The notes under the pieces are model-generated. The model was not told the origin of the DNA. It was given only the letters and a program-made list of their open reading frames with translations, and did not search any database. Positions 1 to 7,931 of a DNA stretch of 64,000 nucleotides are shown piece after piece. The position numbers were made by a program, and so were the translations under genes. The stretch covers positions 1,178,001-1,242,000 of the forward strand of contig NZ_JAIUZO010000002.1 of NCBI RefSeq assembly GCF_020171365.1, written 5' to 3'. This stretch comes from Qipengyuania gaetbuli. GTDB taxonomy: Bacteria; Pseudomonadota; Alphaproteobacteria; Sphingomonadales; Sphingomonadaceae. Every line of letters begins with the position of its first letter. Positions within the stretch are counted from its first letter, which is position 1.

Positions 1-790
1 GACTGGCGGCGTCAAGCTGGAGCGGCGCGCCTATGGCGATGTCTGGCTGCGCGATACCGGTCCGCTGGTGGTTGCCAATGCCGCGGGCGAGCGGGCCGCG
101 CGGCGTTTCGGTTTCAACGGCTGGGGCGGCAAGTACCTTATGGAAGGCGACCAGACCATCGGCGCCGAACTGGCGCGCGACGAAGGCCTGGCACTCGATA
201 CGGCGGACTGGATTCTCGAAGGGGGCGCAGTGGACGGCGACGGCACCGGCCTCGTCGCAACGACCGAGCAATGCCTGCTCAACCCCAATCGCAACCCCCA
301 TTTGTCCCGCGAAGAGCTCGAACAACGGCTCGCGCGCGATCTCGGCTTTACCCGCGTGCTGTGGCTGGGAGACGGGCTGGTCAACGACCACACCGACGGC
401 CATGTCGACAACCTCGCGCGCTTCGTTGCGCCCAATACGCTGGTGATCCCGCGGGCTACGGGAAGCGGCGACCCCAATGCGGAAATCTATGCCGATGCCA
501 AGCGGCGAGCAGAGGCAGCGGGGGTCGAGGTGCGCGAAATCCCTTCGCCCGGTCTGGTGACCAGCGGCGACCATGTCGAGCCGGCAAGCTACGTCAATTT
601 CGCCATCACCAGCCATCTCGTGGTCGTGCCGACATTCGGCAGCCCGCATGACGAGGAAGGCGTCTCTGCCATCGCCGACCTGTTCCCCGACCGGGCCACC
701 ATCGGCCTGCCGGGCGACGCCGTGCTGGCAGGTGGCGGCAGCTTCCACTGCGCCAGCCAGCAGATGCCCTCGGCAGGGCGGAAGCCTTAA
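1..790 (+). CDS. aguA: Agmatine deiminase, 5'-truncated by window edge
   Basis: Agmatine deiminase converts agmatine to N-carbamoylputrescine and ammonia, a cytoplasmic step from arginine to putrescine. The reading frame is open from base 2 with no start in the window, so only about the last 262 residues are visible. Family marks are YGDVWLRDTGP at the very start, the EGGAVDGDG stretch, HTDGHVD with the active-site histidine, and the C-terminal GGGSFHCASQQ carrying the nucleophilic cysteine. The stop is at 788-790. The deiminase fold and both catalytic residues are intact in the visible part. An N-carbamoylputrescine amidohydrolase partner would be expected upstream but lies outside the window. 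Confidence 0.88.
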   Translation, partial: TGGVKLERRAYGDVWLRDTGPLVVANAAGERAARRFGFNGWGGKYLMEGDQTIGAELARDEGLALDTADWILEGGAVDGDGTGLVATTEQCLLNPNRNPHLSREELEQRLARDLGFTRVLWLGDGLVNDHTDGHVDNLARFVAPNTLVIPRATGSGDPNAEIYADAKRRAEAAGVEVREIPSPGLVTSGDHVEPASYVNFAITSHLVVVPTFGSPHDEEGVSAIADLFPDRATIGLPGDAVLAGGGSFHCASQQMPSAGRKP

Positions 791-824
791 CACTTCGTTA
801 GGGTTTGCAGGCGAGAATGGCCGC

Positions 825-953
825 ATGGCCAAGGCTATCGCTCTTGCACGCACGCATGTTCCGTCGATCCCGGCGGCCGAAATGGTGCGCATGGCTGTCG
901 TGAGCGGCTGCGGGTTCGCACTGGCCCTCGCCGGACCGGCCCTGCCTTTCTAA
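825..953 (+). CDS. Small hypothetical ORF, 42 aa
   Basis: A short open frame sits between the end of aguA and the convergent permease gene. It has an ATG start, a short hydrophobic C-terminal half (VVSGCGFALALAGPALPF) and a TAA stop five bases before the permease stop codon on the other strand. GAGAATGG upstream is only a poor ribosome site. It matches no family I recognise. It could be a small membrane peptide or chance, since a GC-rich genome leaves many short frames open. Confidence 0.3.
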   Translation: MAKAIALARTHVPSIPAAEMVRMAVVSGCGFALALAGPALPF

Positions 954-958
954 GCGAC

Positions 959-1705
959 CTAGGCGAACGCCTTCCACAAGGCGCCCACGGCGGCTGCGCC
1001 CAGCACCACGCCCACGCAGATCCGCCAGGTGCGGTCCTCGATCCTGCCCGACGCCCGGTTGCCAAGCCAATTGCCCAGCAACACCGCCGGGAACAGCACC
1101 AACGCGAACAGCGCCAGCTTCCAGTCGAGCACGCCGATTGCACTGCCGCTGACAAGGCCCGTGGTCGATGCGCAGGTGAAGATCAGCAGCATGGATGCCT
1201 TGGCCGTCTCGCGCGGAATGTCGCGCCCCACGTAATAGGGCACGACCGGCGGCCCCGGCATCCCGGCATACCCCGTCATCAATCCGCTCAGCACTCCGAC
1301 ACTGGCCGTGGTGGCGGGGTGATGGTCCAGCGCGCCGCGACGCGGCAAAAGCACGGCGACGAAGGCGGACAAGGCGATGAAGGCAATCACCACGCGGGCG
1401 AGCGCGGGCGTGGTGATGCTGAGCAGGTAGAGGCCCACCGGCGTCGTCACCGCGACCAGCGCGATAATCGCCCAAGCCGATTTCTCCGCCTCGCGCAGCA
1501 GCCTGCGGATTTCGGAAAGCCCGATGAAGACCGAGAGGAAATTGGTCAGCAGGACGGCATGGACAGGTGACAGTGCCAGCGCGAGGATAGGCACGATCAG
1601 GATCGCCATGCCAAAGCCCGTGAGGCCGCGCACGAAGGCGGAGCCGAATGCGGCCAGGAGCGCGGCGGTAATCGCCGCCGGTCCATACCCCGCGAGCAGT
1701 TCCAT
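959..1705 (-). CDS. TauE/SafE-family sulfite/organosulfonate-type permease
   Basis: The 248-residue protein is almost entirely hydrophobic, with about seven or eight membrane spans, and belongs to the TauE/SafE (DUF81) inner-membrane exporter family. The two-repeat architecture is visible: FVRGLTGFGMAILIVPIL near the N-terminus and GVLSGLMTGYAGMPGPPVVPYY in the middle are the paired glycine/proline-rich motifs of the family. Family members move sulfite, sulfoacetate or other small anions, but the substrate here cannot be read from sequence. It lies ten bases downstream of thrS on the same strand, so it may be transcribed with it, although no functional link to threonyl-tRNA synthetase is evident. 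Confidence 0.85.
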   Translation of the reverse strand: MELLAGYGPAAITAALLAAFGSAFVRGLTGFGMAILIVPILALALSPVHAVLLTNFLSVFIGLSEIRRLLREAEKSAWAIIALVAVTTPVGLYLLSITTPALARVVIAFIALSAFVAVLLPRRGALDHHPATTASVGVLSGLMTGYAGMPGPPVVPYYVGRDIPRETAKASMLLIFTCASTTGLVSGSAIGVLDWKLALFALVLFPAVLLGNWLGNRASGRIEDRTWRICVGVVLGAAAVGALWKAFA

Positions 1706-1714
1706 CGGTTTCGC

Positions 1715-3733
1715 TCAGCCTTCGCGCAGGTCCGGCGGGGTCGCGTCGTCCTTCAGCATCGCGATCGCCTCGTCGAGGCTCATCACCTTCTGGTGCTGCT
1801 GGCCGAGCGTACGCACTGCGACAGTGCCTTCTTCCGCCTCGCGCATGCCGACGACCAGCAGGTGCGGGACCTTGGCATGGCTGTGCTCGCGCACCTTGTA
1901 GTTGATCTTCTCGTTGCGCAGGTCGCTTTCGACGCGGATGCCTGCCGCCTTGAGCTTCTCGACTGCTTCCTTCGCATAGCCGTCCGCATCGGACACGATG
2001 GTCGCGACGACGGCCTGGACCGGCGCAAGCCAGGTCGGCAGGCGACCGGCGAAGTGTTCGATCAGAATGCCGATGAAGCGTTCGTAGGACCCGAAGATCG
2101 CGCGGTGCAGCATGACCGGGCGGTGCTTCTCGCCGTCCTCGCCGACATAGGTCGCATCGAGACGGTCGGGTAGCACGCGGTCGCCCTGGATCGTGCCGAC
2201 CTGCCAGGTGCGGCCGATGGCATCGGTGAGGTGCCATTCAAGCTTGGGCGCGTAGAAGGCGCCTTCGCCGGTCAGTTCTTCCCACCCGTATTCCTCGTTC
2301 GCCATGCCGGCTTCGGCCACGGCATCGCGCAGTTCCTGCTCGGCCTTGTCCCAGTCCGCCTCGCTGCCGAAGCGCTTTTCGGGGCGCAGGGCGAGCTTGA
2401 CGTGATAGCTGAAGCCGAAGTCCCGATAGACTTCGTCGGCCAGCCTGCAGAAGGCGCGGACTTCCTCGACGACCTGGCTCTCGGTGCAGAAGATATGCGC
2501 ATCGTCCTGCGTGAACTGGCGCACGCGCATCAGGCCGTGAAGCGCGCCGTGCGGTTCGTTGCGGTGGCAGCAGCCCATTTCGCCCAGCCGGATCGGCAGG
2601 TCGCGATAGGAGGTGATGCCCTGCTTGAACACGAGCACGTGCGCCGGGCAGTTCATCGGCTTGATCGCCATCCATTCAGCGTCGTCGGCGACCTTGGGCG
2701 AGGCGGCGGTTTCGCCGTCATCACCCACTTCGGGCACGATGTCGGGGACCGCGAACATGTTCTCGGCATATTTCCCCCAGTGGCCCGACTGGGTCCACTG
2801 TCGCACGTCCATCAGCTGCGGCGTCTTGATCTCGCGATAGCCCGCGCCGTCCATCTTGCGGCGCATGTAAGCTTCGAGCTCGCGCCAGATGCGGTAGCCC
2901 TTGGGATGCCAGAAGACGCTGCCATGCGCCTCTTCTTGGAGATGGAAAAGGTCCATCTCGCGGCCGAGCTTGCGGTGGTCGCGCTTGGCGGCTTCCTCGA
3001 GGCGCGTCAGGTGCGCATTGAGCTGCTTCTTGTTGAGCCAGCCGGTGCCGTAGATGCGCGTGAGCTGCGCGTTCTTCTGGTCGCCGCGCCAATAGGCCCC
3101 TGCGACACGCATCAGCTTGAAGGCATCGGGGTCGAGCTTGCCGGTCGACGCAAGGTGCGGGCCGCGGCACATGTCGAGCCAGTCTTCGCCCGACCAGTAG
3201 ACCGTCAGTTCCTCGTTCTCGGGGAGTTCCTTCGCCCATTCAGCCTTGAAGACCTCGCCCTCGGCCTCCCACTTCGCGATCAGCTGTTCGCGGCTCCACA
3301 CTTCGCGGCGCAGCGGCTTGTCCGCGCGGATGATGCGGCGCATTTCCTCTTCGATCGCGGGCAGGTCGTCCATGCTGAACGGCTCGCGCGTGGCGGGGGC
3401 CTTCACGTCGTAATAGAAGCCGTCGTCGGTCGCCGGGCCGAAAGTGATCTGCGTGCCCGGGAAGAGCGACTGGACCGCTTCGGCAAGGACGTGCGCGAAA
3501 TCGTGCCGTGCGAGTTCGAGCGCGTCTTCCTCGTCGCGGGTAGTCACCAGCGCCAGCTCGGCATCGCCTTCGAAGGGGCGATTGATGTCGCGCAGTTCGC
3601 CGTCGACGCGCGCGGCGATGGCGGCCTTGGCAAGGCCCGGGCCGATCGCTGCAGCCACATCGGCAGGCGTGGAGCCTTCCGGCATCTCGCGTACCGAACC
3701 GTCGGGCAGGCTGATCTTGAGCAGTTCCGTCAT
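1715..3733 (-). CDS. thrS: Threonine--tRNA ligase
   Basis: This class II synthetase charges tRNA-Thr. It has 672 residues, a normal family length. The order is an N-terminal TGS domain (about 1-60), the SAD editing domain with HDFAH at 77-81 and MCRGPH further on, the catalytic core with GLMRVRQFTQDDAHIFC (motif 2 region), and an anticodon-binding C-terminus containing RNEKINYKVREHSHAKVPHLLVVG. The start was placed at the ATG giving MTELLKISLPDGS because that is where TGS homology begins. The frame remains open 273 bases upstream, but that stretch holds a separate threonine-rich leader ORF in another frame and should not be added to thrS. That leader suggests control by threonyl-tRNA charging. 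Confidence 0.97.
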   Translation of the reverse strand: MTELLKISLPDGSVREMPEGSTPADVAAAIGPGLAKAAIAARVDGELRDINRPFEGDAELALVTTRDEEDALELARHDFAHVLAEAVQSLFPGTQITFGPATDDGFYYDVKAPATREPFSMDDLPAIEEEMRRIIRADKPLRREVWSREQLIAKWEAEGEVFKAEWAKELPENEELTVYWSGEDWLDMCRGPHLASTGKLDPDAFKLMRVAGAYWRGDQKNAQLTRIYGTGWLNKKQLNAHLTRLEEAAKRDHRKLGREMDLFHLQEEAHGSVFWHPKGYRIWRELEAYMRRKMDGAGYREIKTPQLMDVRQWTQSGHWGKYAENMFAVPDIVPEVGDDGETAASPKVADDAEWMAIKPMNCPAHVLVFKQGITSYRDLPIRLGEMGCCHRNEPHGALHGLMRVRQFTQDDAHIFCTESQVVEEVRAFCRLADEVYRDFGFSYHVKLALRPEKRFGSEADWDKAEQELRDAVAEAGMANEEYGWEELTGEGAFYAPKLEWHLTDAIGRTWQVGTIQGDRVLPDRLDATYVGEDGEKHRPVMLHRAIFGSYERFIGILIEHFAGRLPTWLAPVQAVVATIVSDADGYAKEAVEKLKAAGIRVESDLRNEKINYKVREHSHAKVPHLLVVGMREAEEGTVAVRTLGQQHQKVMSLDEAIAMLKDDATPPDLREG

Positions 3734-3837
3734 GTCACTCGTATTTCCGTCTCGTTTGGGCGCGCCCTGCCACAATGGAGCGCGCACCGGAAGGGCGGTG
3801 TCGCTGGTATATCGCGATTTCGGGAAGCTGACACCCT

Positions 3838-3905
3838 GCCGCCCGAAACCGGGCGGCGGGAAGCCGCGGATCAGACCGCGACCGACCGCCCCCGGAAGCC
3901 CGGGG
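3838..3905 (-). promoter_or_regulatory. Attenuator-like mutually exclusive stems in the thrS leader
   Basis: Read on the minus strand, three alternative pairings follow the threonine codon run. Stem 1:2 pairs CCCCGG with CCGGGG around GCTT (3890-3905). Stem 3:4 pairs GCCGCCCG with CGGGCGGC around GTTT (3838-3857), a perfect 8-bp stem. The competing 2:3 pairing joins GGGCGG (3886-3891) to CCGCCC (3851-3856) and can be extended by CGCGG with CCGCG between them. A ribosome held on the threonine codons would cover segment 1 and favour 2:3, preventing 3:4. This is the classical attenuation layout. Stem 3:4 has no U-tract after it, so intrinsic termination is uncertain. Confidence 0.6.
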
Positions 3906-3942
3906 TGGTGGTAGTGGTCGTCGTGATGCGCGTATGCGTCAT
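3871..3942 (-). CDS. Threonine-rich leader peptide of thrS (23 aa)
   Basis: A 23-codon ORF starts with ATG at 3942 and ends with TGA at 3871-3873, 137 bases upstream of thrS. It begins M-T-H-T-R-I, continues with seven consecutive threonine codons (ACG, ACG, ACC, ACT, ACC, ACC, ACC) and ends PGFRGRSVAV. Nine of 23 residues are threonine. Translation of such a run depends on charged tRNA-Thr, so the peptide is read as a sensor and not as a functional product. A promoter-like pair lies just upstream such that transcription could begin at or next to the ATG. The stems that follow complete an attenuator-like arrangement. Confidence 0.75.
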   Translation of the reverse strand: MTHTRITTTTTTTPGFRGRSVAV

Positions 3943-3949
3943 GCCGGAC

Positions 3950-3978
3950 GAGATAGCGCCGAAAGGTTAAGAACTCAA
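3950..3978 (-). promoter_or_regulatory. Candidate promoter for the thr leader and thrS
   Basis: On the minus strand TTGAGT (3973-3978) and TATCTC (3950-3955) are separated by exactly 17 bases and resemble -35 and -10 boxes. Seven bases separate the -10 from the leader ATG, so the transcript could be leaderless, as described for some alphaproteobacterial trp leader ORFs. The -35 overlaps the stop codon of the upstream phosphatase gene. Confidence 0.5.
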
Positions 3979-5639
3979 CCGGGCTGCAAGGCCCGCTGGC
4001 CCGCAAGCGCCGTCACGCGGTGAGTGCCGACGACACCGGCGCCCTTGTCGCGCACGCCTGCAAGGAATCGGAATTCGCTGGTAGCGCTCGACGGGGTCAG
4101 TTCCACGGCCATGTAGCCGCGTCGCGATGCGTCCATCCACTTGAGCTCGGGATTCCGCTCGACCAGCGCGCCGGCAATGTCGGCAGGCTTCAGCTGCGGC
4201 AGGAAATTCTCGAACCCGGGCGAGGTCACCGACTGGCCGCCGAATTCCACGCCGACCCGTTCGCCTCCATGCGTCAGGTCGAAGGCCCAGGCATTGTGCG
4301 TGTCGCCTGCAAGGCTGACGAGATTGGCCCCGGCCGCCAGCGATGCCTCGTAGAGACGCTCGCGCGCGGCGGGATAGCCGTCCCAGGCGTCCATGTTGAT
4401 CGGCAGGCCTGCGCGCGATGCGAGCGCCCCGGCGACGACCCTTCGCTGCACGAAATCGGGCAGGCCCGCAGGCAGGTTGTCGGTCAGCGATGTGGCCGAG
4501 GAGGACTTGCCGAGCAGCACCTGCTGGACCAGCACCTGCCAGGCCTTGCCGCCCTTGGCCGAACGCATCAGCCCGTCGGCCAGCCAGTCCTGCTGCTCCG
4601 CCCCGAGCACCTCGCGCGCGGGATCGCGGTAACGCTCCTCACGAAAGGCAGTGAGCGCGGCGATGCCCTGTTCGGGCGACGTCGTCCCGCGCAGCAGCAT
4701 GCCGTAATCGAACTGCTGCGAGCGCGCGGTGAGGCGGGTCTCCAGCCGGAACAGCGTGGCAAGATCGCCGATCTCGTAGGCTGCCCACGGCTCGTCCGAA
4801 ACCGGCATCCATTCGCGATAGGCCCGCATGGCGGCGGCCTTGCGAACGCTCCACTCGCCCTCGGTCTCGCTCTGGTGGTTCTGTGCACCGCCTTCCCAGC
4901 TGTCGTTGCTGCTTTCGTGATCATCCCAGCCCGAAATCATCGGGTAGACCTGGTGCAGGCGGCGCAGGTCCGGATCGCTGCGATACTGGGCATAGCGCGC
5001 GCGGTAGTCGTTCAGCAGGACGATCTCGGACTGCGGGTCGAGCGGGGCACGGGCGGCCAGCCATTCGGCTTCCGACGGGTAAGTGCCCTGCCCGTATTCG
5101 TAGAAATAGTCGCCGAGGTGCAGCGCGCAGTCGAACTCGTTGGCATCGGCTGCGTGGGCATAGGCATTGAACCAGCCGAAGCCGATGTTCGAGCAGGAGA
5201 ACACGGCCATTCGCCAGCGTGCGGTCGGCCCTTCGGGAAGGGTACGCGTGCGACCGATGTCGGACACCGAGCCGTCGGGCGCGATGAAACGATAATAGTA
5301 CCATTTGCCCGACCGCAGCCCGTCGGCCCAGGACTTGGCGCAGCAATCCGTGTCGGGGCTCGCGATGGCGCTGCCTTCCGCCACCGGATCGGCGAAATCC
5401 TGCGTCTCGGCGACCTGGAATTCGAGCGCCATGACCTCGTCAGCAACATAGCGCGTCCACAGCATGACCTTGTCGACGCCCGGTTCCCCACTCGCCACAC
5501 CGTGGGTGAACCCGCGCGCGCCCGACGCTGCCGATAGCGGAGCCGCCAGAAGGCCCGCCCCCAGCGCGCCGCTCTTCAGCAGCGTGCGCCGGTCAAGCGG
5601 CGCAATCGGGGCGGATGCAGGCGGTTCGGTCTTGAACAT
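3975..5639 (-). CDS. phoD: PhoD-like alkaline phosphatase, Tat-exported
   Basis: This is a 554-residue secreted metallophosphatase of the PhoD family, acting on phosphate mono- or diesters in the periplasm. The N-terminus carries a twin-arginine signal (DRRTLLKSGALGAGLLAAP, about 20-40). A beta-rich PhoD_N-type domain follows (FTHGVASGEPGVDKVMLWTR), then the catalytic domain with CSNIGFGWFNAYAHAA, LHLGDYFYEYG, SGWDDHE and the late AGDTHNAWAFDL metal-ligand motif. The start was set at MFKTEPP because GAGGAGAG precedes it; the frame is open 41 codons further but without a signal-like start. It stands alone on its strand, and its 3' end overlaps the thrS promoter region. Confidence 0.88.
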   Translation of the reverse strand: MFKTEPPASAPIAPLDRRTLLKSGALGAGLLAAPLSAASGARGFTHGVASGEPGVDKVMLWTRYVADEVMALEFQVAETQDFADPVAEGSAIASPDTDCCAKSWADGLRSGKWYYYRFIAPDGSVSDIGRTRTLPEGPTARWRMAVFSCSNIGFGWFNAYAHAADANEFDCALHLGDYFYEYGQGTYPSEAEWLAARAPLDPQSEIVLLNDYRARYAQYRSDPDLRRLHQVYPMISGWDDHESSNDSWEGGAQNHQSETEGEWSVRKAAAMRAYREWMPVSDEPWAAYEIGDLATLFRLETRLTARSQQFDYGMLLRGTTSPEQGIAALTAFREERYRDPAREVLGAEQQDWLADGLMRSAKGGKAWQVLVQQVLLGKSSSATSLTDNLPAGLPDFVQRRVVAGALASRAGLPINMDAWDGYPAARERLYEASLAAGANLVSLAGDTHNAWAFDLTHGGERVGVEFGGQSVTSPGFENFLPQLKPADIAGALVERNPELKWMDASRRGYMAVELTPSSATSEFRFLAGVRDKGAGVVGTHRVTALAGQRALQPG

Positions 5640-5743
5640 GTGGCGTCTCTCCTCGTCGTTCCATTGCCTGCGCTGCGCGACAGGCTCGTGACAAGCGTAA
5701 ATCGCGGGGACGGAAAGCAACCGCTCCATTTTGGAAAGTGTGC

Positions 5744-5791
5744 TTGACAACATGCGAGACATATGACAAACACGCTTTACACAAGTTCAAG
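5744..5791 (+). promoter_or_regulatory. Candidate promoter/operator of the XRE operon
   Basis: The gap before the three-gene operon holds TTGACA at 5744-5749, a direct repeat of TGACAA (5745-5750 and 5764-5769, 19 bases apart) and the palindrome CATATG at 5760-5765. No good -10 box is seen at the right distance. The repeats could bind the XRE regulator encoded at the end of the operon; this is inference from position only. Confidence 0.3.
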
Positions 5792-5802
5792 GAGGCTTGA
5801 CG

Positions 5803-5985
5803 ATGACCCGTATGATTGTTGCCATCGGCCTTTCGGCCACCACGGTACTCCTGGCGATCGGCGCGACGCAGGGCCTCGTCCCTGCGGCGCTGGCCGAGAC
5901 GGCCGTGATCACCCTGCCCGCGCTTGCGGTGGTGACGATGCGCCCGGCCAGGGCCTGCAACCCGCTGAAGGCGTTCGGGGCATGA
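5803..5985 (+). CDS. Small membrane/exported protein, first gene of XRE operon (60 aa)
   Basis: The protein begins MTRMIVAIGLSATTVLLAIGATQG, a clear hydrophobic segment or signal sequence, has a second hydrophobic stretch (AVITLPALAVVTM), and ends RPARACNPLKAFGA. AAGGAGG sits seven bases before the ATG at 5803, a strong ribosome site. Its stop overlaps the next start as ATGA. I do not recognise a family. The good ribosome site and coupling to the next gene argue that it is real, probably a small inner-membrane protein working with the following membrane protein. Confidence 0.65.
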   Translation: MTRMIVAIGLSATTVLLAIGATQGLVPAALAETAVITLPALAVVTMRPARACNPLKAFGA

Positions 5986-6563
5986 GCGCGCAGGAAACCG
6001 CGCGCAGCGGGCGCTCGCCCGGCTTCTGGGCGGGCCTCTATCTCACCGCCGTCGCGATGATCGGTGCGCTCAAGATCGCCGATGCCATCAACGGGCCGAC
6101 CGGCTTCATCCTGATGGCCGCGTCCTGCGGATTACTGATCCCAATGGTCCGCGCGCAGAACCGCGGCGATTGCAGCAGCGCTGCCACGATGGCCTACAAC
6201 AAGCGCGTGATCGCCAGCAGCTTCGGCTACGTCCTGGGCCTCGGCCTCGCGATTACCGTGTGGCGCAATTACGAGCTGTCCGCGCCGGCGGTGTTCGCGA
6301 TCTCGCTCCTCCCGGTGCTGCCGACCTTCGGCATCGTCTGGGCCCTGGCGCGCTACCTTTCCGACGAGACCGACGAATACCTGCGCCACCGCACGATCAT
6401 GGCATCGATCCACGGCCTCGGCCTGGTGCTGTCGGTCGGCATCCTGTGGGGATTTCTCGAAATGTTCGAACTGGTGCCGCATGTCTGGGCCTGGTGGGTC
6501 CTGCCCGCCTGGGCAATCGGAACCGGCCTGTCCAACCTGTGGCAGAAGGTGCGGGGAGAATGA
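5982..6563 (+). CDS. DUF2178-like integral membrane protein
   Basis: This 193-residue protein has about five to six hydrophobic segments (for example GLYLTAVAMIGALKIADAI, FGYVLGLGLAITVW, AVFAISLLPVLPTFGIVWAL, GLGLVLSVGILWGFLEMF). Between them lies DETDEYLRHRTIMASIHGLG, a polar stretch reminiscent of the membrane partners of small XRE regulators (DUF2178-type). Start and stop both overlap neighbours as ATGA, so the three genes are translationally coupled. Such membrane-protein/XRE pairs are widespread but their signal is largely unknown. The exact Pfam assignment is my judgement from layout and is not certain. Confidence 0.6.
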   Translation: MSAQETARSGRSPGFWAGLYLTAVAMIGALKIADAINGPTGFILMAASCGLLIPMVRAQNRGDCSSAATMAYNKRVIASSFGYVLGLGLAITVWRNYELSAPAVFAISLLPVLPTFGIVWALARYLSDETDEYLRHRTIMASIHGLGLVLSVGILWGFLEMFELVPHVWAWWVLPAWAIGTGLSNLWQKVRGE

Positions 6564-6751
6564 AGAACCGCCTCAAGGTCCTGCGCGCCGAGCGCAACTG
6601 GAGCCAGCAGGACCTCGCCGACCGGCTCGAGGTGAGCCGCCAGTCCGTCAACGCCATCGAGACGGGCCGGTACGATCCTTCACTGCCGCTCGCATTCCGC
6701 ATTGCAGATGTTTTCGAGACACAAATCGAAGAGATATTCCTGCGCGACTGA
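6560..6751 (+). CDS. Small XRE-family helix-turn-helix regulator (63 aa)
   Basis: The protein is a bare helix-turn-helix domain. RLKVLRAERNWSQQDLADRLEVSRQSVNAIETGRYDPSLPLAFRIADVF matches the Xre/Cro fold of the short YgzD/YozG-like group, with SQQDLADRLEVSRQSVNAIE as the recognition unit and a C-terminal QIEEIFLRD. It has no ligand domain, so sensing probably comes through the membrane protein encoded just upstream, whose stop overlaps this start. It likely autoregulates the operon. Confidence 0.85.
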   Translation: MKNRLKVLRAERNWSQQDLADRLEVSRQSVNAIETGRYDPSLPLAFRIADVFETQIEEIFLRD

Positions 6752-6845
6752 GCGGCGCGCTTGACTTGCAACCCCTCGCCCTGAAGAACCGCCGATGGAT
6801 GGGAGTCCATTCGGATTTATAGGGCGGGGGGTCGCTACAACTACT

Positions 6846-7931
6846 ATGGAACAGGGACATATCGAGGCGGATAGCGCCTTCGGTTTCGACGGCAATTGGC
6901 AGGATTTCGCGAAGATCGCCTTCCCCAACTTGCTGCTGACCATCGTCACGCTGGGTATCTACCGCTTCTGGGCGACCACGCGTGAACGCAAGTATCTCTG
7001 GTCGCACAGCCGCTTCGTCGACGAACGACTGGAATGGACGGGGACGGGTAAGGAACTGTTCATCGGCTTTGCCTTGGTGCTCGGCCTGTTCGTACTGCCG
7101 GTCTTCCTGCTCAACCTGGTCGCCCAGTCGCTGATAGCGCGCGGCTACGAAGTCGCCGGTGCCATCCTCGGTATCCTGCCGCTGCTGCTGCTGTTCTACC
7201 TGACCGGCCTCGCGCGCTTCCGGGCGCTGCGCTACCGCCTGTCACGCACCCGCTGGCGCGGCATTCGCGGCGGCAGCAACGACCCGGGCTTCAAATACGG
7301 CCTGTCCTACATGTGGAAGACCTTCGTCGGCTATTTGCCTGCAGGCCTGCTCATCCCCTGGTCGATGACCAGCCTGTGGAACGAGCGCATGGGCAAGATG
7401 AGCTTCGGCCCGCACCACTTCGAATCAAGCGCCGACAGCGGCAATGTCTTCGGCCGCTTCCTGTTGTTCTACCTGTCGCCCTTCGTATTCTTCATCGGCG
7501 CGATCGTGGCCGGCGCCACCGGTGCCTTTGCCGGCTATGGCCTCGGCGGAGAAAGCGGCGCTGCCATGGGCGGTGTCGCGATGATCGTGGCGCTCGTGCT
7601 GTTCTTCTACATTGGCCTCGGCCTGATCGCGGTGGCCTTCTATGCCAAGTTCTACCGCGAGGTCGTCGGCTCGACGAGCTGGGGCGACCTGCGCTTCAAT
7701 TTCGAGGCCTCGACCATGGACTGGGTCAAGCTGCTGATCGGCGACGCGCTGCTGGTGGTCCTCACGCTCGGCATCGGTTTCATCTTCCTCAGCTATCGCC
7801 ACTGGAAGTTCTTCATGACCCACATGGAAGCCGGCGGCGAAATCCTGCTCGACGACCTGACCCAGTCGACCACCGCCACTGCGAAGCATGGCGAGGGGCT
7901 GCTCGACGCATTCGACATCGGCGCGATCTGA
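6846..7931 (+). CDS. DUF898 (YjgN-family) membrane protein
   Basis: This 361-residue polytopic inner-membrane protein has the DUF898/YjgN layout: FGFDGNWQDFAKIAFPNLLLTIVTLGIYRFWATTRERKYLWSH at the N-terminus, about six membrane spans, and YRHWKFFMTHMEAGGEI near the C-terminus. The repeated pattern of TLGIYRFW early and TLGIGFIFLSYRHWKF late suggests an internal duplication. ATG at 6846 was chosen because homology begins right after it; an in-frame ATG at 6795 would add 17 residues. It overlaps the M48 protease start by one base (TGATG). Its role is unknown, but genomic pairing with an M48 peptidase recurs in this family. Confidence 0.8.
   Translation: MEQGHIEADSAFGFDGNWQDFAKIAFPNLLLTIVTLGIYRFWATTRERKYLWSHSRFVDERLEWTGTGKELFIGFALVLGLFVLPVFLLNLVAQSLIARGYEVAGAILGILPLLLLFYLTGLARFRALRYRLSRTRWRGIRGGSNDPGFKYGLSYMWKTFVGYLPAGLLIPWSMTSLWNERMGKMSFGPHHFESSADSGNVFGRFLLFYLSPFVFFIGAIVAGATGAFAGYGLGGESGAAMGGVAMIVALVLFFYIGLGLIAVAFYAKFYREVVGSTSWGDLRFNFEASTMDWVKLLIGDALLVVLTLGIGFIFLSYRHWKFFMTHMEAGGEILLDDLTQSTTATAKHGEGLLDAFDIGAI

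Noticed and set aside
2231-3970. Long open frame on the plus strand opposite thrS
   Set aside because: It is the antisense shadow of a high-GC gene; its translation shows no family features, while the minus strand is clearly thrS.
3734-4006. N-terminal extension of thrS by 91 codons
   Set aside because: The frame is open, but it crosses the leader ORF and stems and has no TGS homology before MTELL.
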